DNA of 64,000 bases, from positions 74,465,405-74,529,404 of the forward strand of contig JAPFBE010000002.1 of assembly GCA_034336665.1 (NCBI GenBank), in the 5' to 3' direction. Both the position numbers and the translations under genes were made by a program. The notes below the pieces were generated by a model. The model made no database searches and was not told where the DNA came from. It worked only from the letters and a program-made list of their open reading frames with translations. Origin of the DNA: Luscinia megarhynchos. Its lineage: Eukaryota > Chordata > Aves > Passeriformes > Turdidae. Shown piece by piece: positions 35,501-47,200 of the stretch (the first letter of the stretch is position 1; every line of letters starts with the position of its first letter).

Positions 35501-37396
35501 GCATAAAAGAAATAAAAAATAGTTTAGAAAGAGTGGCCAAAATGCCAATGCAGAGACAAGTAAAAGTGTTTAGAGCTGTTCAAAACTTTTCAGAATTTAT
35601 TTTTTTTTCCTAAGGAGCAGCTGTTTCTTAGAAAATATGATGTATGAATTCCAAACAAAGGATCAGATTTCAAAGCTTACAGAAGTGTCACTAGGATAGG
35701 GATCATTCCAAGCACTAAGTAAGATTGCTGTTAGGAGAAAGGTCAGTCCCTAAAGGACTATCTGTACAAGACTGTGTTAACACAACAAAGCCTCTGCAGT
35801 TCACTGACTGCTCACAGAACCAAGTATTCTGTAAGGTCTTAGTTTGTGAAATGTCTGGAAGTTTAAGATCTGGCATATACATGCAGTTCAATTAATTAAT
35901 GCATTTTTTTATAACTCTAGTGATTGATCATTTGAGTTGTTCTATTGTGGCATGTTTGAAAATGAATGGAGGTCCAACATCTTTTCCTCAATAAAAATCT
36001 CTGCAGATATATGAGAGCAATTGCTGAGCACATATTTACTTTCATAGTCAGAGCCTTGCTAGAGTATAACTTAAATTGTAAATTGCTCCAAGATATATTC
36101 AATATGAAAGATGCTTTATAAATCCAAATTGCAATCTGCTTCTGCTGAAACGAACATAAATATTAAGTCTGTGTATGGAAATTCATATACTATAAAATTA
36201 TATTGATCCTGTTTATATTTGGGTTAACTTACTTCTGGCATGAATCTGAAAAGAAATGTCCCTGAAGTTGTTTCATTAAACTGCCATAGAGTGTCAAAAA
36301 TAACTGGCTCAGACCCAACTGGATGCTTCATCTTCTTTTAAACATAAGTTGGAAGGAAATGCTGAGGATGTAGCAGAATGATGCCTGTTCTCTGAAACAG
36401 GATCCATGATTGCATTACAAACTAGCAAACACAGATTTGGAGTTTTCAGAGTAGAAGATTATTATAACTTTCACATACTTTCTTAATTCTCTTGACATTA
36501 AAAGCAAGAATCAATTTGTACAGAAGCTTTTAGAACTTACTGATTTAAACACAGTTTATTAATGATTACAAGAACCTTGGTTGCCACTGGTGATAGTTCT
36601 AGGAAGTAACGTGCTTAGGAAGGTGGTATTAGAGCTGGGGTCAAATCTGCATTGGTTATGTATTCTGACTATTTAGGCAGTAGGAACTGCTTTTTTATAT
36701 TTAGGATGTAGCCTGATTTGATTTTAAAATTACTTTTTCTAAAAAGATTTCCATTGAGAGGCAGAAGGAGTGTCAAAGAATAGCTGTTGACAATTTTCAT
36801 AAAACCAAACTAATCATTTGGGGGTATTTTGTCTATTGCTAGCGTGTTTTAATCCTGGGAAAGGTTAAAATTAATGGTTTTTGCTACATTACAATAATGT
36901 ACCAATTACAAATATAACAGATCTTGTCATCTAGCAGATTCTAACTGTTGAAGATCTTAAGCAAAACTTAATAAGTGTGGGACTCTCTTGCTTATTAAAT
37001 AGGTATATAGTTTTCAGAGATTCCTAAAATCTTTCAGAACAATGCTAAATTTAAGTGTTGAAGACCAAGTGAAATGCAGTACCTATAAACATATAAGAAA
37101 AGTGAAAAAGACAATGTAGAAGTATCTTGGCTTAGTCTCATCCAAAATTTTTGTCTCTGGTAACTCTGGGGACACATAAATATTGCCTTAATTAATTATA
37201 TTATGGTTGCACAATTGTTCTGCATGATCAACCACATAGTTTATATACATGTTCACAGTCTAGTTTAATTCTGAAGAAATCAAATTGACTTTTAGCTTAC
37301 AGGAGGGGTGAGAGCTACAGAGACAATACTGACTAGGAATATTTTCCCCTTCTATTCAGCTCTTATGAACAGAATGAACTCAAACAATTTATTGTC
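32591..37396. other. AT-rich unique DNA, about 4.8 kb
   Basis: No gene or recognisable transposon. T-runs lie at about 32683-32706. A short CACACATATATAAA stretch lies at about 33237. The open frame at 34759-35001 (80 codons, Cys-rich at its start) is not similar to any family I know. Confidence 0.6.
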
Positions 37397-37675
37397 TGTC
37401 ATGGTTTAGGAACAGCACACAGCTTAGGAACACTTTTAGTATTCCCACTAAATTGAAAACCATGAACCTCTCCCCTCCCCCCCACCTCTGGTGGAAGGCA
37501 AAAGGCAGAGATTAGAGGTCTAGATTAAAAAAAAAATACTCAAAACTCCTCAATACTCAACCCAGGCATGCCCACTTTGCTCCAGGCTTCACTTTGTCAT
37601 GGCTATGGTGAAAATTTTGACTCTGTCCTTGCTGAAACCAGGACGTTGTTTTAACCTGCCTTACCATCCATAACA
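37397..37675. mobile_element. Candidate short LTR-like element
   Basis: The block begins TGTCATGGTTTAGG and ends CCATCCATAACA, so its termini are an inverted TGTYATGG/CCATRACA pair, as in LTRs. Inside are a C-rich run (CTCCCCTCCCCCCCACCTC), an ATTAAA followed by A-rich sequence (about 37525), and CTGTCCTTGCTGAAACCAGGAC near the right end, a phrase familiar from bird LTRs. I see no target duplication, and the family is not identified. Confidence 0.42.
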
Positions 37676-38825
37676 CTCACACTTTTTAGGCCACATATAC
37701 TTGCATATACTTCTCTGCCTTCCTGCCCTATACTGCAACTAGTGTCACAGGAACAGCTTTCCCAACATCTAAGCTGGTGCCAGTGACAGCAGAGAAACTG
37801 CTTAGGGCACCAAGGAAAACACAGCCAGTGTCAAAATATAGCTAAGAGCATAGATACATCAACAACTTTCTTGCTTGTAAAATTTGAAAGCAAAATGTCT
37901 GATCTGTAAATTCCAGAACAGAGATGCTCTGGATGTTCAAATTTAACACCACGTCTTTGGAAAGCAGTGGGTACAAATACCCTACTTTGAAGATTTTATT
38001 AAAGCTAGGGCATAAAATTTTGAATCAAATCATAGGGCACTCAACACATCTTACTGTCTCCCTTCTCTCAGTTTAGATGGACTCTCTTAGAAGTTATAGC
38101 AGGTTAACAGTGGCAATCAAGTCTTATATGGGAACCTGAGGATGTCACGTTGGAATACAAATTATTCAGGAGAAATCACATCTCCGTGTTCATTCCTGCT
38201 AAAGGACAGTTTTGTCTTGTTTGAAAACAGACCAAGGTCAAAGGAGTAATCACCTCTCTTGAACTACATTTTTGGGGAACTCAAATATGAATTCAGATCC
38301 TTTTATCAAATCAAGAAAGATAAAGTTAACATAACAATTAAGTACTGGAAAGAACAGCTTTATAAACCTTCAGGGCTTTGTGAAGAAAGGGATAGAAGGG
38401 AAGGAAGCATAAAAGGCTCTCCCTATGCAGAATTGAGGACATTGATGCTCTTAGGCTTTGTCAGAGAAGTGAAGGAGCTGTGGTCATTTCAGCTCTCTTT
38501 TCTGGTAAATGTATTTTCCTATTCTTTTCATTGCCTAAAAGAGAGAGGGAAGGGAGACAACAGGGCTGTAGAAGGGGAGAAGACTTACCTTCCTGTTTTA
38601 TCTGAACATTTTTTCACATGCCACCAAAGGAGAATGGGCATTTGGTAGGTACTGCTTGAGTAGCACATGGAGTGTGGATAGCAACAAAACAAAGTCATCA
38701 TGTGTTGCCCAACTACAGACTTCAGCTACCAATTAATGAAGCAGTGATTGAGAATTGCCAAACATCCCTTTATGAGAGCATGTAATGAGACAGAAAAACA
38801 TGAAAGCAGAAAATGTTCTGGAAGT
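37676..38825. other. Unique DNA
   Basis: No gene is recognised. The plus frame at 38259-38648 is open for 129 codons but shows no domain, repeat or codon pattern to suggest a gene; chance frames of this size are expected in six frames over 64 kb. Confidence 0.55.
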
Positions 38826-39091
38826 TATTTGGTTTGGTTTTCATTTTCGTTTTGATTTTGATCATTTTACTTTGTGAGTTTTGGGGGTTTTCTTTTGGGG
38901 GGGGTGTTGTTCATAGTTTGGGGTTTTTTGTTTGTGTTTTTTGTTAGTTTGTTTTTTGTCTTTGTCTTGTTTTGATTTTGGTTTTGATTTGTTTGGTTTT
39001 GGTTCTTGGATTTGGTTTCGGTTTTAGTTTTTTGTTTTTTGTTTGGGTGGGGGGTTTTTTGTTTTTTAAAATTTGGTTTTGTTTTGGTTTT
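38826..39091. repeat. Strand-asymmetric T/G low-complexity tract
   Basis: About 265 bases made almost entirely of T and G on the plus strand (units such as GTTTT, GGTTTTG, TTTTTTG) with very few A or C. G-runs of four or more occur at about 38882-38886, 38898-38905, 38920-38923 and 39048-39055. The tract has the base make-up for G-quadruplex or R-loop formation. The Lys/Asn/Thr-rich frame on the minus strand is a by-product of this composition and not a gene. Confidence 0.9.
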
Positions 39092-40855
39092 CACAGAGAT
39101 GTTAATACATATCTGTATTTATATGGTTTAGAAGAACCACAATGAGACTTCCTATGCCCTAATTAAACAGACTTAAGGCACAGACAAGTTTGGGTATCAA
39201 AACTAGTTTCAGAGGAAGCCAGACTCTCCAGAGCTACTGCAAGACAACAACACTTCTGCCACCTTGAATATGAGGAGATACACATAAACCTCCTACAAGA
39301 TCCCACTGATAAATGCATGCACCAGGTAGGAATCACAATGAACCATGAATGATTTTTGGTAGTTTTTAGCTTAATTCTAGTGGTACATTAATGATAGTTT
39401 ATCTACTGTTTCTACTTCAGCCTGGTCATGTTAGTTGTATCTTGGCCACATGTCCAAGCTAACAGCCAAGCATATCTTAACTAGTTTGGTAAGATGTTGG
39501 GAGAGAATTAATTATTAAACAATGACAGTGGCATTGTAAAACACACTGCTTTTCTAGAATGTAGGTATATTCACTCCTCACTGCTGTCCTAAGCTGTCAC
39601 AAGTTTGGTGAAAAAATTGCAGTGAATTACATCAGAAAATACTGTCAGTATGTAGCCTGATCACACAGTGATCTATAATAATATTAAGTCCATCATTTGT
39701 GTTCTATATCTGAAACATTAGTTCCTTGATGATGGCTACTTATAAAGTAACTTAGAATTTGGTGACTCATTTATCCCCATCCTCTCTAGTTTTTCTATAT
39801 ATAGTAGATATATCAAACTAGCTTAGTGACTATTCATGTACACTTTTAACTTTCTCCTTTTGGAACTTGTCTCAAATAATTAACTTTAACAATATGTTAT
39901 GATGCTCTATTGATTGTTGTTTGAAAAGGTAGCCATTTCACCTAGGCAGTCCTATTTGTGGACTATGGCAACTGCAAACACTCAATGACAGATAAAAATT
40001 CCAGCTTTTATTTCATTTGATTAAATTAAAGGTCAGAAGGACACTGAAGCTACAAAGAAATGGGGTCTACTGCTATAATACTAATTGTGGCTGTAACAGG
40101 TTAATTTTATCTTCTCCTAATCAGATATTTCCTCAAGATTTGTCTCATTTGTCATGCACCAGAACAAAGATAGTGTTAATTCAGTACTAGAAACACTTTA
40201 GTCTTTGGGGGAATATTTTAATAAACCTCCAAAGATACTATTTGTCTTCTGATGTGTAATATGCACTAACTAATTATGAGTCCAAAAATTGCTAGTGATG
40301 GAAGCTGGCATACCTTCATGTCCCTTGATGGAGATGACTTGTTAAAGACACAAGTATCTTGTCCCCAGTTAGCACTGAGCTGATGTAAACATATTTACAT
40401 TTATATGTAAATTCATTTAGGCACATTAAGAATTAGGAGCAGTTGTCTAGAAACATCAATCGTACCATGGTCAAATCCTCCCATGATTTACACCCATCAC
40501 TCTTGTGCAGAGGATTCACTGTGTGCATTCATGGTGCTATTTTGTCCTCTGCTAACAAGTGAATAAAATGATCAAGCTCGTAACTGTTGTCAAGAATGAT
40601 GAATTTATAAGCAATAAATGTTCTATCACTCTTATTGCAGATTTGTAGGTGCATGCATCAACACTAGTCACAAGATTGGCCTCTAAAGCCAGCATGATTC
40701 TATTTAGATTCCTCTGTTTTCTTACTTGTCTTATTTCAAAGTATTTTGGTAAAATTAAGATTTAGGATTTTAGGGAATTGGTGATAACTGTTAACAGCAA
40801 ACAGCTGACCAGCTCTGTACACACTTCATCCTGAGACTTTAAGACATTGGCAAAT
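39092..40855. other. AT-rich unique DNA
   Basis: No gene or transposon is recognised. Confidence 0.6.
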
Positions 40856-41665
40856 TCTTTCCCTCCAGTGGTGCAGGGGGACCAGTGAATTCTAGTTACA
40901 GTCAGTTCAATAAACATTGTCTCTACTGCTCCTTCCTCCTCAGGGGAAGGACTCCTCTGACTTTAGCCCTGGTCCAGTGTAATATCCCTCCCACAGGAGA
41001 CAGTCTTCCATGAACCCCTCCAGTGTGAAAACTTCCTACAGGTTGCAGTTCTTTGTGCATTCTTTCAGTATGGGTCCCCTATGGGGTCACAAGTTCTGTC
41101 ACCAGATGTAGGCTCGTCTCTCCATGGGCCCACAGTTCCTGTCAGGAACCTGTTCCAGGATGAACTTCCCACGGGATCACAGCCTCCTTTGGGCATCCAC
41201 CTGCTCTGGATCTCCATGGGCTGCAGGTGGATCTTCTCCACTGTGGAGCTCTATGGGCTGCAGGGGCACAGCTGCCTCACATGGGCTGCTCCACGGGCTG
41301 CAGAGGAATCCCAGCTCCAGTGCCTGAGCACCTCCTGCCCCTCCCTCTGCACTGACCTCGGTGTCTGCAGAGTTTTTCACTCCCATGCTCTCATCCTCTA
41401 TCCTGCCTGCAGTTGCTGTTATGCGGCAAATTTTTCTCCTTCTTAAATACCTTATCATAGAGGTGCTACTGCCACTGACAGCTCAGCCTTGGCCAGTGGT
41501 GGGTCCATCTGGGAGCTGGCTGGCATCATCTCTATTGCACAAAGGGGAAGCTTCTGGACACTTTTCACAGAAGCAATGCCTGTAGACTTCCCCCCTAGCT
41601 GAGCCTTTCCTCACAGACACAGTGGGCTGGAGAAACCTGGGAACAGCCCCCTCCCTCCCATTCTG
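40856..41665 (-). mobile_element. Avian endogenous-retrovirus-related repeat, antisense
   Basis: The plus strand carries the recurring landmarks of a common bird ERV-associated repeat in reverse: CTCCCACAGGAGACAGTCTTCCATGAAC (about 40988), repeated GGGTC-CC-AC-GGG-CACAG blocks, GGGCATCCACCTGCTCTGG (about 41190), repeated ATGGGCTGCAGG units (41215-41300), CTCTGCACTGACCTCGGTGTCTGCAG (about 41346), and GCCTTGGCCAGTGGTGGGTCCATCTGGGAGCTGGCTGGCAT (about 41487). It is strongly GC-rich against AT-rich flanks. No gag, pol or env frame is intact, and open frames here are short. I recall it as an avian ERV/LTR repeat but cannot name the family. Confidence 0.7.
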
Positions 41666-43550
41666 CTAACTGAGGACTGAAACTACCAGCTATAGGGCTC
41701 TTGGAATAGGGAGGATCTAACAGTATATCCAAGGCTTAGAAACCTGGAAGCCTTTTTGTAACATTTTATATTATTTTATTAATGAGTTATCTAGAACTTA
41801 ATTGAGTAATTTAGATTATTCTACTGCTAAGATACTAACTGGAATAAGAAACTTTTAGCTCCATCTATTTGGTGTGTTTCTTTTTGCCCAGTAAAAGATT
41901 TTGAGAGCAAAACTTACTGCTGTCAGCCTCAAAGGGCTGCTTTTCCAAAGGCTGAAAATCCCAGAGACATTAAATATAGGTTGAATAAGGAATAGTGTTT
42001 AGGAAATGTGAAAAGAAATTTCCTTACACACTTGTAGGTTTGAGTTCTTCACGTAATGCGGAGTGTGCAGAGAGACATGTGGATTACATCATCTGATGGA
42101 AATTTAGAAAGAAATTTTTCTTCAGGAATAGTGTTTCCATACCGCAGAGAACATGATGTTTTATTCTGCCAGTGTGCAATAGCTTACACAAGTCTCAAAG
42201 AAGCCTCTCCACTCCTTGAATCGTATCCCTGTAGGCAGTCATGTAATATAGATGCAGAAGGATGCTCAGGAATAATTTCACAAAACACTCCCATAAATAT
42301 ATTGAAGACCCTTAGTAGAGAAATCTAAAATGCTTCAGTGTACACAGAAGACAGCAGGAACACCAAAGCAGTCTGAGCACATGTCCTGTTTTTTACCAGT
42401 GTAAAATGGGTGTCCTATGTAATTGTGTTTGTTGAGCTGCCTGGATGTTCAGATCTTATTTCTATCATAAAGAGTGGATTGATCCAAAAAGAGGTTGTTT
42501 TGGCATTCTTAAAAACCTCAGTCTTGTTTATAGTGAAATCAGAATACATACTTCAAAGAAAGAGATATATTTTCCTTTTCAGTATAAATATGACAACATA
42601 ATCCCCTGAGTGGCTTTAAGCCACTGCTTTGTCTGGGTTTTGCATGAGAGCAGCATAGGAAGAGCAGTTACCTTCTGTCAAAATGCTGTGGGAGGCACCT
42701 TTTTACCAGTGTTTGTCATGTCTATATCTACTAAACTAAAAGTTTCGTGTATCTTCTACATAAAGTCAATAATTTATTGTGAATATAACTGAAATGTTGG
42801 CATTTCAAGTCAGGAAAATATATCTTTCCCTGATCTAAGTATTAAAAAATAACTTCCATAGAGAAAAAACCCCTCCATAAATCTATTAATAAAATTAAAA
42901 TTATAATGCACAGTCTTTTGGTTTCTACTTTTTTTCTTGATTTTACTCTCACTCTTCCACAATTCCTTTGGAGGTGGGTAGTTCTTGGCTAAGTTGGGGT
43001 TTAAGGCTCATTTTTAGTTTAAGATGATTGGGTACTGCAAGAAGTTACAAGCCTCTGGAATTCTTTAGGGAAAATAAAATGGTCAGAACCCATAGGCTGC
43101 TTTCTTCATTGTTTTGCACATCCATATTATGCGTGAATTTACTATACATGATGCTTTTTGCTTACATTATATACTTCTTCATTGCCCTCCTTATTACCCC
43201 TAAAACTGATTCTGTCTTGGTCCTGCTTTGTCTTTCTTTTACTGACAATTGGTGAGATGAGCATTGCCTTGAGGTCTCTAGTGTCAAAATTCTACCCTAC
43301 CTCTTATCATCCCATGCATTCAGTGCTCTCTGCTGTGTTCTGTGCCCTCACTTCACAAGACCCCTGCTGTTTCCCTGGTATTGCATTGTACTGTACTGCT
43401 TTACACTATATTATTGCACTAGAGACATAAATCTGTCTTTCTGCCTTGAGAAACTGCACATTACAGATATCCATATCAAACTGCACTGGTGTAAGGTAAA
43501 ATGAACACAATAAACTTTGTCACATAGTCAAACACAAGCCTTACTGTTAG
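41666..43550. other. Unique DNA
   Basis: No gene or transposon is recognised. It contains an 8-bp perfect inverted repeat (AGTGGCTT/T/AAGCCACT) at 42609-42625. The open frame at 42056-42328 (90 codons) has no recognised similarity. Confidence 0.55.
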
Positions 43551-44220
43551 AGAATCACAGAATCACAGATATGGGATGTGACCCCAAGCCTTTCTCCTCA
43601 AGGTTGCTCTCAATCAATTCTCCACCCCTCCGTATTTGTGCTTTTAGTTTGTTCTCATGCCTGTGCAGGACCTTGCCCTCAGCCTTGTTGAATCTCCTGG
43701 GGGCTGCATGAGTCCCCCTCCCAAGCCTGACAAGGTCCCTCTGAATGGAATCCTTTCCTTCCAGTGTGTAAGCTGCACCACACAGCTTGGCATTGTTGGC
43801 AAACTCAATCCCACTGCCCATTGGGTCACCAGTCCCAATTTTAATCCTTCCAGGGAGGAGCACTTTTCATTCCAGCACACCAGTCACTATGTCCCTGTGA
43901 CACCAATAAGACCATAGCCCTGCAAATGCATGTCTCCAACTCCTCTTGCTTATTCCCCATTATACATATGTTATTGTAGAGACATTTAAGTTGGTGCCCC
44001 CATTATGCCAACTTACTGGCTGGAGTGACTGGAGCTCCTTTGTGCTGCTCTTCAGATGTTCTCCTACTGACCTGCAATTCCTCTTTCTGGGCATCATGTT
44101 CTGTCACTGGCATCAAACTGTTAGGAGTGAGACAGATTGAGGTACTGCTCTCCAGCAACTTGCAGATAAAATGGGCAAAAGAAAGCTGCTGGCAGGCAAT
44201 GAAAAGTTCTAACCAAGCTA
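43551..44220 (-). mobile_element. CR1 LINE with two internal deletions, antisense
   Basis: The left edge is the antisense CR1 terminal repeat (AGAATCACAGAATCACAG, 43551-43568). It joins almost directly to ORF2 coding sequence (about 43585-43865, minus frame with SGIEFANNAKLCGAAYTLEG and then a GGELIESNLEEKGLG stretch), so most of the ORF2 C-terminus and 3' UTR is missing. Around 43870-43920 this jumps to the endonuclease N-terminus (minus strand LKCLYNN then MGNKQEELETC, about 43925-43995) and upstream sequence to about 44220. The parts are in correct order and orientation for one element that lost two internal blocks. Confidence 0.82.
43590..43995 (-). pseudogene. CR1 ORF2 remnant, catalytic aspartates lost
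   Basis: The reverse transcriptase catalytic motif, FADD in active CR1, reads FANN here (minus codons at 43783-43803), so both metal-binding aspartates are changed to asparagine. The endonuclease start (MGNKQEELE) is fused near 43870-43920 to the palm-domain segment, skipping the rest of the endonuclease, the linker and most of the palm. The protein would be inactive on both counts. Two minus frames (43555-43863 and 43644-43880) cover parts of it. Confidence 0.8.
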
Positions 44221-47200
44221 GGTAATCCCAGGCCTTGAAAACTCAGTACTCAGCTTATGGCCTGTTATTAGCTAAGGCACTACTGCTCTACAGTTAAAGC
44301 CTCTGAAAGTCTGGCTTCTCCTTGCATTTTTACCATTTGCTACTTTAACCTTCCTGGGCATGCTACAGAGCAAGGAGCTGAAACTGAGCTCTGAAGTGAA
44401 GAAACCTACAGTGTCTAAATGATGGATCCCGTCTAAAATTCCCTCTGGCCTTTAAGCTGCCTTTTACATATTTGAAAGATTTTTGTAGGTTTTTGTATCA
44501 TATATTGCAAACTCTAAGTGTCCTGGACAATCAGTGCATTTGAAATAACATTATGTGTTTTAGCAAACAAAACCCTTAATGTTAGATGTTATCTGATATC
44601 ACAGAATCAGTGGAGCCTTCCCTTGCATAAAAGGGCACTGAAGGTCTCTGTAGTGAGATCTAGAGGTCACTGACTGCTCTCAGGGAGCCCAAACAACTAC
44701 CTCTTGTATATCTGCTTAAATTTGGGTGTCATTCTAGTATTTGAGGTGGGCTGCCTCACAAGAGAAATCAGGAAATGTATTTGACTTTCTTTGCTTAGCA
44801 AAGTGGTCTGACACAGGCAAATGCATTCCATCTGCTGCATTCATCCACTCCATTTTCTACTTTTAATTCATGTATTTTGAGCATTGTTTTTCTCTTATTA
44901 GGAAAAAAAAAATCTTGTGAAAGAGGTATATATTGTGTGAAAGCTTTTATGAAAGCTTTTTTTTCTCAGTTCCATGTGTCAATAGCAGTTGTGTGATTCT
45001 CATGCAAGCTCATCTATGACCCTGTGGTTTCAGCTAGTTTATACTCTAATAAATATGCTTATATTTATAGCCACTACTAGTTCTGTGCAGCTCATGTTTA
45101 CTGCTTTGCCTCTCTCTGATCTGTAAGACTCATTCAACCTCCTGAGAACAGAGAAAGAAAATAGCAACATGCAACAACTGACATACACTTTGATTAAAAT
45201 TTCAGTAAGTTTATTAGGCAAGAGATATCATCAAGTAAATTAATGCTAATGAGTAAGTACTAACATGCCTATCAGCCCAACTAACTTTGATAACAGCATC
45301 TGAGTTAGAACTAAACTTTCTCTAAATTTGGTTACATTTTAACAGTTGCTTCTTTATATGTGATTGTTTTACAGCATTTTTACTTTGGAACAGCAATTTC
45401 TCTTACATTAACAGAAAAAAAAATCAATCAATATAATATTTTATCCTTTTACCTATTAATTGAATGTGAACACATGAAGTCACAGATGATTACATATGAA
45501 GATCTATGACAGAGCACATCTGAAGCTCTGTAGTGATATCCATTGATTTTGGATATGTTTCTATCTGTATATATTAGCTTAAGGACTTGTATGAAGAATC
45601 TGGTTGTCTTCAAAATCTTGAGTAGTTCAGCTGTTCAGCCTTAGGAATTCTTATTTATCTTCCAAGCCTGGGCATTTTTTCTCCCATCTTTCCTGCTAAC
45701 AAGGAATTTCTGCTGACCGAAAGGTTTGTTTCATTTATGTCTATGGAAGATACTTTAAAGTAATTGAGTGTGCCATTCCATACGGACACTTTGCTGCTGT
45801 TGCTCAGTTCATCCACCAAGTGATCTGTCCACAAAACAAAGTGATAAACACATTCAAGTCAGGAAATATAGTATCTAACCTAATGTGTGGCTGGACAGCT
45901 TCTAGCTTTCAAATTCAGTCGCTCTCTATCTGGATAAAATATTAGGCATCAACTCTGTCTTGCACATGGGCTTTCTTGCTTTCATGATTTGTCTTTCTCT
46001 TTTGCTCTTCTACACTCTAACCTGGAAACAGAGCTTGGTAAGAATGTAAACTGTGAAGATAATACTCAATGAAAAATTTACTACCACCCTACATAAAGAA
46101 CAGTTTTAATCAACCTTGGAAAATTACACTGCATTTATACTAAGGAACCTCCTCAAAAATCGTTACAGACTGCAAAAACACAGAGATTGAAATCTCTATC
46201 TTTATTTGGTTCTTACAGACTCAGAACTATGTTTGTAATAGTTTACATTATAAATAATTATTTAACATTTATCATCACTATAAAGGAATCAGATTTAGGT
46301 GCTTCAGAAGGCCAGCTTTATTTGATCATTCTGAAGAAAAGTTGTTTTATTGTACAATTCAATTAAAAAGTGGTGGTGAATCATACATAATTTCCTTTCT
46401 TACATATATTGTCCTGCATGTTGGCTTTTACCCAGTGGCAAGGGCCAATTCACACACTGAGGGTGAGGTATTCCTTTCATTCATTTACACAAACAAAGGA
46501 GTTAGGTGGTAACCCACAAAAAGCTGGCCCCCAGATCATCAAAACCTTACATGATTTATATATGATAACAAATAAAGACATCAGCAGCCATTTATTGCAG
46601 CTTACATGACTGTTTCATTAATTAGTTCTCAGAACTCAGTTTGCTAGCTGCACTGGTCAATGAGTCAGTGGACATGATCTCCCAATGCCAGAATTACATT
46701 TCCTCCAGCTTCTGCTCAGTTCTGCTGAGTTCATTCCTGGTGGCTCTTGTCCAGACAGCCCATTTTTCTTGGGATTGTTCTTCCTTTTCCTTAAAACAAA
46801 AGATTAGTCAAGCATACAACATTCACAATGCAGTTGCTTAATCATAACAGTCTAGTTGAAGATAGTGATTAACAACTTAAAAAAAAAACATTGCAAGTTT
46901 GGTTCAAACTTTGAGGGGCTAAATATCATATTGATTGCAGGTCACAGATGAATTTATCTCAAAACTGCATTTAAAGTTTTGAATACATCATTTCACTCAC
47001 AGTGGGGTGTGAATAAATACACTTAGCTTTAGTCACATAAGCTCAAGTTCTCTCCTCCTCTTTGGAAGGACAAACTTTTATTTCCCTAGCAGACAATATT
47101 CACCCATTACATTCTCCTGCTCTTCAAAAAGGATGTTTATGAGGATCTTATTGGTAAAACTAAGCTGTGAACTTACAGCACAATAAAAAATACCTCTCTG

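Noticed and set aside
38259..38648. 129-codon plus-strand open frame
   Set aside because: No family resemblance or coding-like pattern; treated as chance.
38867..39094. Lys/Asn/Thr-rich minus-strand open frame
   Set aside because: A direct result of the T/G low-complexity tract on the opposite strand.
44602..44640. ATCACAGAATCAGTGGAGCC as a possible CR1 3' end
   Set aside because: The terminal motif is suggestive, but the sequence after it does not follow the CR1 block order well enough.
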